From: UTCHB3 sp008363265
GTDB taxonomy: Bacteria; Bacteroidota; Ignavibacteria; Ignavibacteriales; Ignavibacteriaceae
Length of the DNA stretch: 64,000 nucleotides
Direction of reading: 5' to 3'
Assembly: GCA_045863055.1 (NCBI GenBank)
Contig: BTUW01000016.1
Location: forward strand, 1 to 64,000
A program made the translations under genes and the position numbers. Numbering within the stretch: the stretch's first letter is position 1; each line of letters begins with the position of its first letter. Below are positions 52,909-62,093 of this stretch, in pieces. The notes under the pieces are model-generated. The model made no database searches. It was not told the origin of the DNA and saw only the letters and a program-made list of their open reading frames with translations.

Positions 52909-54243
52909 ATGAGTAGAACCCGTCTTTCCAACTGGGGAAGATTCCCCGTCGTTGAAACCGAACTGATCGATCTGTACGACGAGAACCGCGCGCGGGAAGT
53001 GGTGCTTGGTTCCGGTTCGCTAATTGCCCGTGGACTCGGCCGGTGCTACGGCGACAGTTCCCTTGGCGAGAAGGTCATCTCAACCCTCCCCTATAAAAGA
53101 TTTCTAACCTTCGATCCTGAAACAGGCGCTCTCACCTGTGAAGCGGGCGTTTCGTTCGCTGAAATTCTCGAAGTGTTCGTTCCGAAGGGATGGTTCCTTC
53201 CTGTAACCCCCGGCACAAAGTTTATAACTGTCGGTGGTGCCATCGCCTCTGATGTTCACGGGAAAAACCACCACAAAGAGGGAAGTTTCGGCAATCATGT
53301 CAGCCGCATGAAGATATTGCTTGCCTCCGGCGAGGTTGTGGTCTGCACGCCTGAAACACACAGCGACCTCTTTTTCGCCACGATCGGCGGAATGGGGCTT
53401 ACAGGCATCATACTTGAAGCCGGGTTCAGGCTAAAAAAGATCGAAACCTCGTTCATCTCTCAGAAAATAAAACCGGCGGAGAACCTCGAGCAGGTGATGG
53501 CGTTCTTCGAGCAGTCTAAGAATTTTACATATTCCGTCGCGTGGATCGACTGTCTTGCCCGAGGCGCCAGCCTCGGGAAATCGATACTCTACCTCGGTGA
53601 GCACGCCGCGCAGGAAGAAATTGCTGATACACCATTCGGTGACAAGCCCTTGTTCTATCACGGAAAAGGACTGCTCGGAGTACCGTTCGACTTTCCTTCA
53701 GGCTCCCTCAACTCTCTGACCGTCAGGATGTTCAACGGCATGTACTACTCAATGAACAAAATGAAGAGCGACGGTCCCGTACACCTCGACCCGTTCTTCT
53801 ACCCGCTCGACGCGATCGGCAACTGGAACAGGATCTACGGAAAAAAAGGCTTTCTCCAGTATCAGTTCGTCCTCCCCCTCGAGAAGAGTCATACCGGGAT
53901 GACCGAAGTGCTGCAGGCCATAGCCAAAGAGGGGCGCGGTTCGTTCCTTGCCGTTCTGAAACTCTTCGGCAAACAGGATTCCCTGATCTCATTCCCGATT
54001 GAGGGCTACACCCTCGCGCTCGATTTCCCGATAATGCCCGGTCTGATGAAGTTCCTTAACAAGCTCGATGAGATCGTTCTCAAGTACGAAGGCAGGTTTT
54101 ACTTCACCAAGGATTCCAGATTAAAGCCGGAGAACTTCCGTCCGGGTTACCCGCGGCTCGATGAGTTCCTCGCGATCAAGCGGAAATATGACCCCGAAAA
54201 CATTTTTTCATCCACTCAGTCAAAAAGACTCGGATTAACATGA
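52909..54243 (+). CDS. DprE1-like FAD oxidase (polyprenyl-phospho-ribose 2-oxidase type)
   Basis: A 444-residue flavoenzyme of the VAO/PCMH fold closely resembling mycobacterial DprE1, which oxidises decaprenyl-phospho-ribofuranose at C2. FAD-binding part: ARGLGRCYGDSSL, VTPGTKFITVGGAIASDVHGKNHH (with the DVHGKNHH stretch typical of DprE1) and TIGGMGLTGII. Substrate domain: YQFVLPLEKS, FLAVLKLFG, ISFPIEGYTLALDFP, YFTKDSRLKPENF. Lys401 matches the essential Lys418 of Mycobacterium tuberculosis DprE1, while the position of Cys387 (GWNICVDFP) is Ala370 (GYTLALDFP). The SDR gene behind overlaps by 4 nt, exactly as expected for a DprE1/DprE2 pair. Here the product, a lipid-linked arabinose, would feed a surface glycan. 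Confidence 0.85.
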   Translation: MSRTRLSNWGRFPVVETELIDLYDENRAREVVLGSGSLIARGLGRCYGDSSLGEKVISTLPYKRFLTFDPETGALTCEAGVSFAEILEVFVPKGWFLPVTPGTKFITVGGAIASDVHGKNHHKEGSFGNHVSRMKILLASGEVVVCTPETHSDLFFATIGGMGLTGIILEAGFRLKKIETSFISQKIKPAENLEQVMAFFEQSKNFTYSVAWIDCLARGASLGKSILYLGEHAAQEEIADTPFGDKPLFYHGKGLLGVPFDFPSGSLNSLTVRMFNGMYYSMNKMKSDGPVHLDPFFYPLDAIGNWNRIYGKKGFLQYQFVLPLEKSHTGMTEVLQAIAKEGRGSFLAVLKLFGKQDSLISFPIEGYTLALDFPIMPGLMKFLNKLDEIVLKYEGRFYFTKDSRLKPENFRPGYPRLDEFLAIKRKYDPENIFSSTQSKRLGLT

Positions 54244-54971
54244 AGTATTGCCTCATCATCGGCGCGGGAAGCGACATAGCCAAAGCCACGGCCGCCAAAT
54301 TCGCCGCCGCCGGTTACAACCTCCACCTCGCGAGCCGCAACCTCGAAGACCTGAAAAAAACAGCGTCCGATCTGGCGATACGCCACGGAATTAAAGCTGA
54401 GGCCCTCTTCCTCGATGTGCTGCAATACGAAACCCACCCCGGATTTTTCGCCGCGCTTGATCCCAAACCCGATGTGGTGATCGCCGCCGCCGGTCTGCTT
54501 GGCGACCAGTTCGCGGCCGAAAAAGACCCGGCACACGCCCGCCTGATAATGGAGACAAACTATGTTGGGGTTATAAGCATCCTCAGCGAGTCAGCAAACC
54601 ACTTCGAGGCCCGGGGTTCAGGTTCGATCATCGGCATTTCAAGTGTCGCGGGTGAAAGAGGCAGAAAGAAAAATTACTTCTATGGATCGGCAAAAGCGGG
54701 CTTCACGGCATTTCTCTCAGGGCTCCGTCAGAGGATGAACGGAAAGGGAGTTTTCATCATGTCGGTGCAACCCGGATTCGTCCGCACGAAAATGCTCGAC
54801 GGGGTTGAGACCCCCGCGCCGCTTACCGCGACCCCTGATCAGGTGGCACAGCAGATATTCACCGCCTGGAAAAAGAGGAAGCCGGTGATCTTCACACCAC
54901 CTTACTGGAGGCTGATAATGGGAGTGATGAAGCTCTTCCCTGAAAAAGTGTTTCAGAAACTCAACTTCTGA
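54240..54971 (+). CDS. DprE2-like short-chain dehydrogenase
   Basis: A 243-residue SDR with an NAD(P) motif GAGSDIAKATA near residue 7-17, NYVGVISIL, the Ser of GISSVAGERG and the Y-x3-K pair in YGSAKAGF (about 146-153). It should reduce the keto intermediate made by the preceding DprE1-like enzyme, together epimerising lipid-linked ribose to arabinose. Start ATG overlaps the previous stop (ATGA), giving translational coupling. The C-terminus (KKRKPVIFTPPYWRLIMGVMKLFPEKVFQKL) is amphipathic and could touch the membrane, where the lipid-linked substrate resides. Substrate assignment depends on the pairing. Confidence 0.82.
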   Translation: MKYCLIIGAGSDIAKATAAKFAAAGYNLHLASRNLEDLKKTASDLAIRHGIKAEALFLDVLQYETHPGFFAALDPKPDVVIAAAGLLGDQFAAEKDPAHARLIMETNYVGVISILSESANHFEARGSGSIIGISSVAGERGRKKNYFYGSAKAGFTAFLSGLRQRMNGKGVFIMSVQPGFVRTKMLDGVETPAPLTATPDQVAQQIFTAWKKRKPVIFTPPYWRLIMGVMKLFPEKVFQKLNF

Positions 54972-55071
54972 CCCCCTCTTCGATCTTCTTAATGGGTCAA
55001 TTTTGGAGGCAAAAAATTATTATCTTGGTGGTTTAAATTATCCGAATAACTATTTAAAGCTTTAATCTGAG

Positions 55072-56238
55072 ATGAGAGAAAAATATCTTGTGTTTGGAAG
55101 TCCTGTAATTGAACAGGAAGAAATTGATGAAGTGGTAAGCACCCTCCAGTCGGGGTGGCTCGGAACAGGCCCGAAAGTGGCAATGTTCGAGGAAGAGTTC
55201 AGGAATTATGTCGGTGCAAATTATGCCATAGCCGTTGCAAGCTGCACGGCAGGGCTCCACCTCAGTGTTGTGGCTCTCGGCATAAAAGAGGGTGACGAGG
55301 TCATCGTTCCCGCCCTCACCTTCGCCGCCACCGCCAACGCCGTCATTCACTCGGGTGCCAAACCGGTCCTCGTTGATGTCGACCGGAGCACAATGACTCT
55401 CAACTATGATGACGTCAAAAGAAAAATAACTTCCCGCACCAAGGCGATCATCCCGGTCCACTTCGCGGGACGGGCCGCCGACATGGATGAGCTCCAGGCC
55501 ATTTCACACGAATACGGCATACATATTATTAATGATGCCGCCCATGCGATCGAAACCGAATACCACGGCAAGAAGATCGGCGCTTTCGCGGATATCACCA
55601 GCTACAGCTTCTATGTAACCAAAAATCTCACCACCGCTGAGGGTGGTATGATAGTTACCGACAATGAAGCCATCGCCAACAGACTTAAGATCTACGCCCT
55701 TCACGGCATGAGCAAAGACGCCTGGAAGAGATTCTCGGATGACGGCTACAAACACTATCAGGTGGTTTTCCCCGGCTTCAAGTATAACATGACCGACATT
55801 CAGGCTTCGCTCGGCATTCACCAGCTCCGCAAGGTTGACCGCCTCCACAAACGGCGCGAAGAGGTTTGGAACATTTACAATGACAGACTGAAACATCTCC
55901 CACTTATACTCCCGGCTCCACAGGATCCAAACTCAAGACACGGTCTGCACCTTTATATTATCCTTGTTGACGATACCAAGACCAACATCACCCGCGACCA
56001 GCTGATAACTGAACTCCACAGGCGCAATATCGGAACCGGTGTTCACTACCTCGGTCTGAACTGGCATCCTTTCTACCAGCAGGAGTTCGGCTACAAGATC
56101 GGTGACTTCCCGAACAGCGATTTCATCTCCGAGCGTACACTCTCGATCCCCTTCTCAGCCAAGCTTACCGATCAGGATGTGGAAGATGTAATTGAAGCAT
56201 TGGAAGACATTTTCAAGGCACCCGGAGCCCTTAAATAA
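55072..56238 (+). CDS. DegT/DnrJ/EryC1/StrS-type sugar aminotransferase
   Basis: A 388-residue PLP enzyme that aminates keto-sugar nucleotides for surface glycans. Signatures: SGWLGTGPKVAMFEEEF (28-44), SCTAGLHLS, VPALTFAATANAV, PVHFAGRAADMDEL, NDAAHAIETEYHGKKIG and the PLP lysine K184 in SFYVTKNLTTAEGGM. Length and start are typical. It begins 100 nt after the DprE2-like gene with its own possible leader, and wzz follows after 2 nt. Which sugar it aminates (3- or 4-keto) cannot be told from sequence; no dehydratase is nearby. Confidence 0.9.
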   Translation: MREKYLVFGSPVIEQEEIDEVVSTLQSGWLGTGPKVAMFEEEFRNYVGANYAIAVASCTAGLHLSVVALGIKEGDEVIVPALTFAATANAVIHSGAKPVLVDVDRSTMTLNYDDVKRKITSRTKAIIPVHFAGRAADMDELQAISHEYGIHIINDAAHAIETEYHGKKIGAFADITSYSFYVTKNLTTAEGGMIVTDNEAIANRLKIYALHGMSKDAWKRFSDDGYKHYQVVFPGFKYNMTDIQASLGIHQLRKVDRLHKRREEVWNIYNDRLKHLPLILPAPQDPNSRHGLHLYIILVDDTKTNITRDQLITELHRRNIGTGVHYLGLNWHPFYQQEFGYKIGDFPNSDFISERTLSIPFSAKLTDQDVEDVIEALEDIFKAPGALK

Positions 56239-56240
56239 TT

Positions 56241-57407
56241 ATGGGCGAAAATAACAGTTTCGACATGCTCGACCTTTTGGTGATCATCGTAAAGAGGAAG
56301 GTCTTTCTTTCGCTGGTGCTCATCCTTTCCCTCGCCATCTCTTACGGTGCGATCTACTATTTCGTTGATGAGAAGTTCGAGGCAAATTCGGTAATTGTAC
56401 CTTCGGAACAATCCTCGATGGGTGGACTCTCCTCGATGATGAAGGGACTTTCGGGCGGGTCGTTCAGTTTTGGAAACTCAGCTGTCAAGGAGCAGATCGA
56501 GCTCTACAACACGATCATTTTCTCCCGCTCAACCCTCGAGACGATCCTCGACACATTTAAACTTATGAAGCTCCATCAGGCAGAGAGCCGTGAAAAAGCA
56601 CTTAAAAGCCTGAAGGAAAGCATCATCACCAAGAACAATGAAGATGTCTCCTTCGAAATCGTCGTACGCGAAAGCACGCCCAAACTCGCTGCCGATATCA
56701 CAAATTTCATCGTTACACATCTGAATAAGACCGTGATCAACCTCAACGTGAGAAAATCGCGCGAGAACAGGGAGTTCATTCAGAAACGGTATGAGGAAGT
56801 GGTTGACAAGCTCGACAAGGCGCAGGACTCACTTGTGAAATTCCAGAAGAAGAGCGGCGTTATCGAGCCGGAAGCGCAGCTTTCCGCCACCGTGAGACTG
56901 ATAATCGACCTCGAATCCGAACTCGCGGCCCGCGAGATCGAGCTCGAAGTGATGCGTAATCAGCTCGGCGCACAGTCACCCCAACTCGAGCCTCTGATGA
57001 CATCGGTTGAGAAGCTCAAAGACCGTCTAAAGAAATTAAAAGCCGGAAAAGACGGTAGCGGCCTCACGCTCTCTGTAAAGAACATGCCCGAAGATATCTC
57101 CGGATATTTCACCCACTTCCGCAATGTAGAGATAAATCAGAAACTCCTCGAGTTCGTCCTTCCGATGTATGAGCAGTCGAAGTTCGAAGAGCAGAAGGAG
57201 ATCCCCGTTCTGCAGATAATCGACACCGCGGTTCCGCCCGAGAAAAAGGCATGGCCACCCCGGACACTCTTCGCTGCAGTGATCTCGCTGGCTTCAACAC
57301 TTCTCGCCCTCATTTTTGTTGTAATGGCCGAGAACAGCTCGCTCATGAACTCCGAGAAAATGCTTTTCATCAGGAAAAATCTTTTCAGTATCAGACTGCG
57401 GCAATAA
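56241..57407 (+). CDS. Wzz-type polysaccharide chain-length regulator
   Basis: A 388-residue polysaccharide co-polymerase. N-terminal cytoplasmic tail and first transmembrane helix (about 20-42, VFLSLVLILSLAISYGAIYYF), a periplasmic domain with Gly/Ser-Met-rich segment (SSMGGLSSMMKGLSGGSF) and a long coiled coil (about 160-270), and a second helix near the C-terminus (about 355-376), preceded by VPPEKKAWPPRTL, the proline-rich motif typical before the last helix of Wzz. There is no C-terminal tyrosine-kinase domain. It would set chain length for the polymer made by the Wzy-like protein downstream. Starts 2 nt after the aminotransferase. Confidence 0.85.
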   Translation: MGENNSFDMLDLLVIIVKRKVFLSLVLILSLAISYGAIYYFVDEKFEANSVIVPSEQSSMGGLSSMMKGLSGGSFSFGNSAVKEQIELYNTIIFSRSTLETILDTFKLMKLHQAESREKALKSLKESIITKNNEDVSFEIVVRESTPKLAADITNFIVTHLNKTVINLNVRKSRENREFIQKRYEEVVDKLDKAQDSLVKFQKKSGVIEPEAQLSATVRLIIDLESELAAREIELEVMRNQLGAQSPQLEPLMTSVEKLKDRLKKLKAGKDGSGLTLSVKNMPEDISGYFTHFRNVEINQKLLEFVLPMYEQSKFEEQKEIPVLQIIDTAVPPEKKAWPPRTLFAAVISLASTLLALIFVVMAENSSLMNSEKMLFIRKNLFSIRLRQ

Positions 57408-57409
57408 CC

Positions 57410-57991
57410 TTGAGTCATCACCCGGGTTTGTTATATCGAGTTCTCACAAGGCTCCGGTTCATCCTGCTGAATATTTCCTTCAAACTTACCGGGATCAACG
57501 CGCCCCTGCGTTTTCTTAGAAACCCCGATCCCTGGATATCCGTCAGAGTCCTGAGGATGTGCGGCGCGAAGATCGGCACGGGCAGTACTGTAAAACGTTC
57601 CCTCTTCATCGACAACGCCTATGAGGATGCCGGTTCAAAAGGCGATCTCTCAAATCTCGTTATCGGCAGCAATGTTTACATCGGCGACATGGTCTATCTC
57701 GACCTCGCGAACAGGATCGAGATCAGGGACAACGCCATCCTCGCCGGTCAGGTCTCCGTTGTCACCCACGCTGACTGCAACCGCTCGGAGTACCTGAACG
57801 CACGGTTCCCAAGGGTTTCCGCGCCCGTGACGATAGGTGCGGGATGCTGGATCGGTTTTGGGGCCACAATTCTGGCGGGAGTCACCATAGGCGAAAATTC
57901 CGTTATCGGGGCAAATTCCCTTGTAACCGGTGACGTCGAGCCAAATTCTGTTTATTACGGTACACCGGCAACAAAGCAAAAAGAAATTTAA
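57410..57991 (+). CDS. Left-handed beta-helix (hexapeptide) acyltransferase
   Basis: A 193-residue acetyltransferase of the LbH/WbbJ type. A longer frame reaches back to 57251 but would run through the end of wzz; the TTG at 57410, 2 nt after the wzz stop, gives MSHHPGLLYRVLTRLRF and fits the packed operon. Hexapeptide repeats [LIV]-G-x4 appear in KIGTGSTVKRSLF, LVIGSNVYIGDMVYLD, NRIEIRDNAILAGQVSVVTH (with the catalytic-type His) and APVTIGAGCWIGFGATILAGVTIGENSVIGANSLVTGDV, ending YYGTPATKQ. It probably O- or N-acetylates a sugar of the glycan; the preceding aminotransferase suggests an amino group as acceptor. Confidence 0.85.
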   Translation: MSHHPGLLYRVLTRLRFILLNISFKLTGINAPLRFLRNPDPWISVRVLRMCGAKIGTGSTVKRSLFIDNAYEDAGSKGDLSNLVIGSNVYIGDMVYLDLANRIEIRDNAILAGQVSVVTHADCNRSEYLNARFPRVSAPVTIGAGCWIGFGATILAGVTIGENSVIGANSLVTGDVEPNSVYYGTPATKQKEI

Positions 57992-57994
57992 CCA

Positions 57995-58663
57995 ATGGCC
58001 AAAGACATCCTGAACCTGCTGATCTACAAGATCCACGACGGTGCCCTGCAAAAAAAGATAGCCAAATACTTTAAAGGTGAGATGATCGATATCGGCTGCG
58101 GACTGAAGCCCTACAAGGATATGTGCGCGCCATTTATAAAGAACCACCTCGGGATCGATCACCCCGGTTCGATGCATGCCAAAACACAGATCGACTCTTT
58201 CGCCGTCGCCTACGGACTCCCATTTAAAGAAAACACCTTCGACTCAGCACTCAGCACCTGCGTGCTCGAGCATCTTGAAGAACCGCAGATCGCCATCGAT
58301 GAATGCTTCCGCGTTCTGAAACCGGGAGGCCATACAATATTTTCCGTGCCGTTCATTTGGCACCTGCATGAGGAACCCCGCGACTTTTTTCGCTATTCGA
58401 AGTACGGACTTGAATACATCTTCAAAAAAGCCGGGTTTGAGATCGTCGAGATCGATGCCCTCTCAGGTTTCTGGGTCACATTCGGGCAGTTGCTGATGTA
58501 CAACCTTTACCGGTTCAACCGGAGCATAATCAGATGGCTCCACATCATGGACCTGATCGCCCTTATCGTTTTCGGCGTGGTTTATCTCCTCGAAAAGATC
58601 GACAAAACCGAAAAATGGACGTGGTGTTATCTGATCGTGGCTAAAAAGCCGGAGAAGCCGTAA
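57995..58663 (+). CDS. Class I SAM-dependent methyltransferase
   Basis: A 222-residue methyltransferase: motif I MIDIGCGLKPYKDM (about 29-42), an acidic ribose-binding region LGIDHPGS, motif post-II SALSTCVLEHLEEPQIAIDECFRVLKPGGHTIFSVP with the Methyltransf_11 pattern. The tail (about 170-205) carries a hydrophobic segment WLHIMDLIALIVFGVVYLLE that could anchor it to the membrane. In this cluster it may methylate a sugar or glycan end. Starts 3 nt after the acyltransferase; its stop overlaps the asnB ATG by one base. Confidence 0.85.
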   Translation: MAKDILNLLIYKIHDGALQKKIAKYFKGEMIDIGCGLKPYKDMCAPFIKNHLGIDHPGSMHAKTQIDSFAVAYGLPFKENTFDSALSTCVLEHLEEPQIAIDECFRVLKPGGHTIFSVPFIWHLHEEPRDFFRYSKYGLEYIFKKAGFEIVEIDALSGFWVTFGQLLMYNLYRFNRSIIRWLHIMDLIALIVFGVVYLLEKIDKTEKWTWCYLIVAKKPEKP

Positions 58664-60645
58664 TGTGCGGCATCGCGGGTGTCATCCGCTTTGACGGTGC
58701 AAATGTTTCCGCATCCCTTATTAAAGCGATGGGCCGCGCCATTAAACACAGGGGTGACGACGACCTGGGATATGTGCTCCTGAACAGCAGCAGTGTGCCC
58801 CACCCATTTTGCGGTGAAGATTCTGATGAAGCGATCAGGCACTCACTCCCCGGTCTTGATACTGTCACGGGTGAAGCATATACAGCCGCTTTTTGCCACA
58901 GGCGGTTTTCGATCATCGATCTCAGCCCCGGCGGCCACCAGCCTTTCCTCGATCAGAGCGGCAAGTACTCGATCACCTTCAACGGCGAAATTTACAATTA
59001 CATCGAACTCCGCGATGAGCTCTCCAAACTCGGGCATTCCTTCGTCACAGAGAGCGACACGGAAGTTTTCCTCAGATCATATATCGAATGGGGAACAGGA
59101 TGCTTTAAAAGGCTGAACGGTTTCTGGGCCGCGGCGATCACCGATTCCGAAAGGAAAATCACGGTTCTAAGCCGCGACAGACTCGGTAAGAAACCCCTTT
59201 ACTATTATCAGTCAAACGACGCGCTTTATTTCGCGTCGGAGATCAAGTCTCTTCTTGAAGTCCCCGAGATCAGAAACAGTGTCGGCGTGAACGAAGAACT
59301 CCTTTACTTCTGGGTGACCTCCGGTTTGAGGGACATCGAAAATCAAACATTCTTCAACGGTATTAGATCGTTCCCCGCGGCTAATTTCGCCGTTATCGGC
59401 GAGCGGTTCACCGGCAATTTCGAGCGGTTCTGGAGCGTCCCTGATGAAAGGGCATCAGTTCGCGACATTTCCGTTGAAGAAGCAAAAAAACAGATCTACG
59501 ACATTCTGCTCGACTCGGTTAAGATCAGGCTGAGAGCCGATGTGCCCCTCTGCGTTGAGCTTAGCGGCGGGATGGATTCATCCGCTCTCGTGGCTTTCGC
59601 TGCCATCGCCTCCGGTAAGAAGATAAGCACATTCACCGTCCGCTTCCCCGAAAAGGAGTGGAACGAGGAGCCATTCGCCCGGAAGATCGCCGAGCAGTAT
59701 AACGTCAACTACAATATTATAGAAAATCCCTCGATCGACTTCTGGAAGACTATCTCCCCGTTCACATACCTTGAAGAGGAGCCCTATCACTCACCGAACC
59801 TGAACTCAAATCAGGCGGTCTGGGGAGCGATGCGGGGGCAGGGTATGAAAGTTTCACTGAACGGCGCAGCCGGTGACGAGCTCTTCGCGGGATACGGAAA
59901 TTATTTTTACAACGTCCAGCTCGAGAACCTTAAGAACCTTCAGTTCAGTGATTTCATCGGAAATCTGAAGTGGACTGAGTACGACCATAAGCTCAAGTCG
60001 TTCCTCCACCCCCTGATATTCCTCTTCGAGCAGGTAAGCGGTGTTTCACTGCTGAAGCACAGAAGCGAGAACAAGTCACTCGGCGACAGTCTCCGTGTCA
60101 GGGGCGATATCAAGAGATATCAGTTCCTTACCGCTGAAAAGATGCTCCACTCGGAGCTGACAAACACCAAGATCCCCTATTGGCTCTCATCCGGGGACAA
60201 AGGTTATATGGGTCTTCCCCTTGAAGTTCGCGCACCCTTCCTCGACTACAGGATCGTGGAGTACGCGGCGGCACTTCCCGCGAGCTACCTGATAAAGGAC
60301 GGCTGGCACAAGTGGATATTCAGAAAAGCAGTTGAAGACATCCTCCCGGCCGATGTTGTCTGGCGCCGGAAGAAAATGGGATTCCCCTTCCCGTTCGAAA
60401 CTTTTCACGCGAAAAACCGGGCGATATTCGAAAAGATCGTCAGGGAGCGGGACAATCCGTTCCTCACCTCGATCCCTGATGAAAAGATCACGGGCAACTG
60501 GCGACTGGTCAGCTTCATCCTCTGGTATGAATATTTCTTCAACTCGAACATGAAGCTCTTCCGCGAAATTGAGGAGATGTCCGGCCCTGCCGGAGCCGGT
60601 GAGGCCTACCAGCCCGCGTACATCAAATATTACCCGGGGGGTTAA
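58663..60645 (+). CDS. asnB: Asparagine synthase (glutamine-hydrolysing) type amidotransferase
   Basis: A 660-residue class II amidotransferase. The catalytic Cys2 follows the initiator Met (MCGIAGVIRF); glutaminase motifs HRRFSIIDLSPGGHQPF and FNGEIYNYIELRDEL follow, with SDTEVFLRSY. The synthetase domain has the PP-loop LSGGMDSSALVAF (about 304-316) and NGAAGDELFAGYGNYF, SLNGAAGDE being the usual aspartate-adenylate site. Stand-alone AsnB proteins in polysaccharide clusters often amidate sugar acids rather than make free asparagine, so both uses are possible here. It begins with TAATG overlap to the methyltransferase and the next gene follows directly. The length is slightly above E. coli AsnB (554). 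Confidence 0.88.
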   Translation: MCGIAGVIRFDGANVSASLIKAMGRAIKHRGDDDLGYVLLNSSSVPHPFCGEDSDEAIRHSLPGLDTVTGEAYTAAFCHRRFSIIDLSPGGHQPFLDQSGKYSITFNGEIYNYIELRDELSKLGHSFVTESDTEVFLRSYIEWGTGCFKRLNGFWAAAITDSERKITVLSRDRLGKKPLYYYQSNDALYFASEIKSLLEVPEIRNSVGVNEELLYFWVTSGLRDIENQTFFNGIRSFPAANFAVIGERFTGNFERFWSVPDERASVRDISVEEAKKQIYDILLDSVKIRLRADVPLCVELSGGMDSSALVAFAAIASGKKISTFTVRFPEKEWNEEPFARKIAEQYNVNYNIIENPSIDFWKTISPFTYLEEEPYHSPNLNSNQAVWGAMRGQGMKVSLNGAAGDELFAGYGNYFYNVQLENLKNLQFSDFIGNLKWTEYDHKLKSFLHPLIFLFEQVSGVSLLKHRSENKSLGDSLRVRGDIKRYQFLTAEKMLHSELTNTKIPYWLSSGDKGYMGLPLEVRAPFLDYRIVEYAAALPASYLIKDGWHKWIFRKAVEDILPADVVWRRKKMGFPFPFETFHAKNRAIFEKIVRERDNPFLTSIPDEKITGNWRLVSFILWYEYFFNSNMKLFREIEEMSGPAGAGEAYQPAYIKYYPGG

Positions 60646-62091
60646 TTGGACCTCAGGAGCAAAGCCGTTTCCGGAGTAAAGTGGACATCACTCTCAACCG
60701 TGGTGATCACGGTACTTCAACTCGGACAGTTGCTTATCCTTTCCCGCCTCCTCAGCGTTGATGAGTTCGGTCTGATGGCGATCGTTACGATCATCATCAG
60801 TCTGATCAGGGCATTCGCTGATCTTGGAGTAACCGCGGCCCTCATCCATTTTCAGGATTCAACCAAGGAGCAGATATCAACCCTCTACTGGTTGAACATT
60901 ATCACAGGTGTGGTGATATATCTTCTTATACTCCTGCTGAATCCCGTTATCGCCATTTTCTACCCTGAGCCCGAACTGCTGCCCATTCTGAACATCGTGG
61001 CGATCAGCATGATCATCTCCCCGCTCGGTTCGATATTCCAGACCCTCTTCCAGAAAGAGATGCTTTTCAACATCCTCGCAAAGCAGGAGATCGCCGCCAC
61101 CACAGTAGCTACAATTACCACCATTATCCTCGCTTACCTTGGTTTCGGGGTGTGGTCGCTCGTCGTTGGACAACTTTTAAACATGGCGGTAAAAACACTT
61201 TCGCTGATATTCTACGCCTCGGGAAAGATCAAAATTTCATTCTATTTCAAGTTTTCCGATGTGAAGGGATACCTTAACTTCGGCGTTTTCCAGATGGGTG
61301 AACGGGGTATAAACTTTCTCAGTGAGAGGATCGACCAGCTGATCATCGGTTCGATGATGGGAGCAACCTCACTCGGACTTTACAATTTCGCCTACAATCT
61401 CGTAAGCCAGCCTGTAACCGTGCTGGGGCCCGTCCTCATGAAAGTGGGATTCCCCTACTTCGCCAAACTGCAGGACAACAGGGCGGAACTGCGGAATGCT
61501 TACCTGCGGATACTCCAGGTTCTTATGCTCGTTATCTCCCCGCTGCTGATAGGCCTCGGGGCTGCGGCCACGGAACTTATCCCGGTGGTTTTCGACCCGA
61601 AGTGGAGTGAGAGTGTGCCAAACATAAGAATACTGATCCTGGTTTTCATCCTGCGAACAGCCGCCACACCCGCCGGAAGCCTGATGCTCGCGGTCGGCAG
61701 GGCCGATCTCGGATTCAAGTGGAACCTGGCACTCTTTGTTATCTCTCTCCCCCTGCTCTATTTTGTATCAACCACAGGTGAACCGGTCTATATTGCCCTG
61801 GCTCTCCTCCTTTTGCAGATCGCTCTCTTCTACCCCAACTATAAACTCCTTGTAGCGCCTTTTACCGGGAATTTTTTCCCGGGTTATTTCAGCGCGATCT
61901 TTAAACCCGTCGCGGTTTTCATGGTGATGGGGGTTGGTGTATGGCTTTTCTCCCGCCTGCAGTTCACGGGAGATCTCGCGGTGAAACTTGTAACAGAGAT
62001 AGCCCTTGGAGCGGTAATGTCCGCGGCGCTTGCATTTTTGTTCTACCGGAAAGAGCTCCCCTCCCTGCTTAAACTTGTGAGGAACGGTTAG
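60646..62091 (+). CDS. Wzx-type flippase (MOP superfamily, PST family)
   Basis: A 481-residue membrane protein with about 12-14 transmembrane helices. The start is a TTG directly after the asnB stop (TAATTG), giving MDLRSKAVSGVKWTSLSTVV, the usual N-terminus of PST/MviM-type lipopolysaccharide flippases; ILSRLLSVDEFGLMAIVTII and GVTAALIHFQD are further family marks, and LIIGSMMGATSLGLYNFAYNL marks the middle repeat. It would flip lipid-linked oligosaccharide units to the periplasmic side. Neighbours wzz-like and wzy-like genes support a Wzx/Wzy pathway. Confidence 0.88.
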   Translation: MDLRSKAVSGVKWTSLSTVVITVLQLGQLLILSRLLSVDEFGLMAIVTIIISLIRAFADLGVTAALIHFQDSTKEQISTLYWLNIITGVVIYLLILLLNPVIAIFYPEPELLPILNIVAISMIISPLGSIFQTLFQKEMLFNILAKQEIAATTVATITTIILAYLGFGVWSLVVGQLLNMAVKTLSLIFYASGKIKISFYFKFSDVKGYLNFGVFQMGERGINFLSERIDQLIIGSMMGATSLGLYNFAYNLVSQPVTVLGPVLMKVGFPYFAKLQDNRAELRNAYLRILQVLMLVISPLLIGLGAAATELIPVVFDPKWSESVPNIRILILVFILRTAATPAGSLMLAVGRADLGFKWNLALFVISLPLLYFVSTTGEPVYIALALLLLQIALFYPNYKLLVAPFTGNFFPGYFSAIFKPVAVFMVMGVGVWLFSRLQFTGDLAVKLVTEIALGAVMSAALAFLFYRKELPSLLKLVRNG

Positions 62092-62093
62092 TC

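Noticed and set aside
57251..57409. Upstream extension of the hexapeptide acyltransferase
   Set aside because: It overlaps the last 50 codons of wzz in another frame; the TTG at 57410 fits operon spacing and family length.
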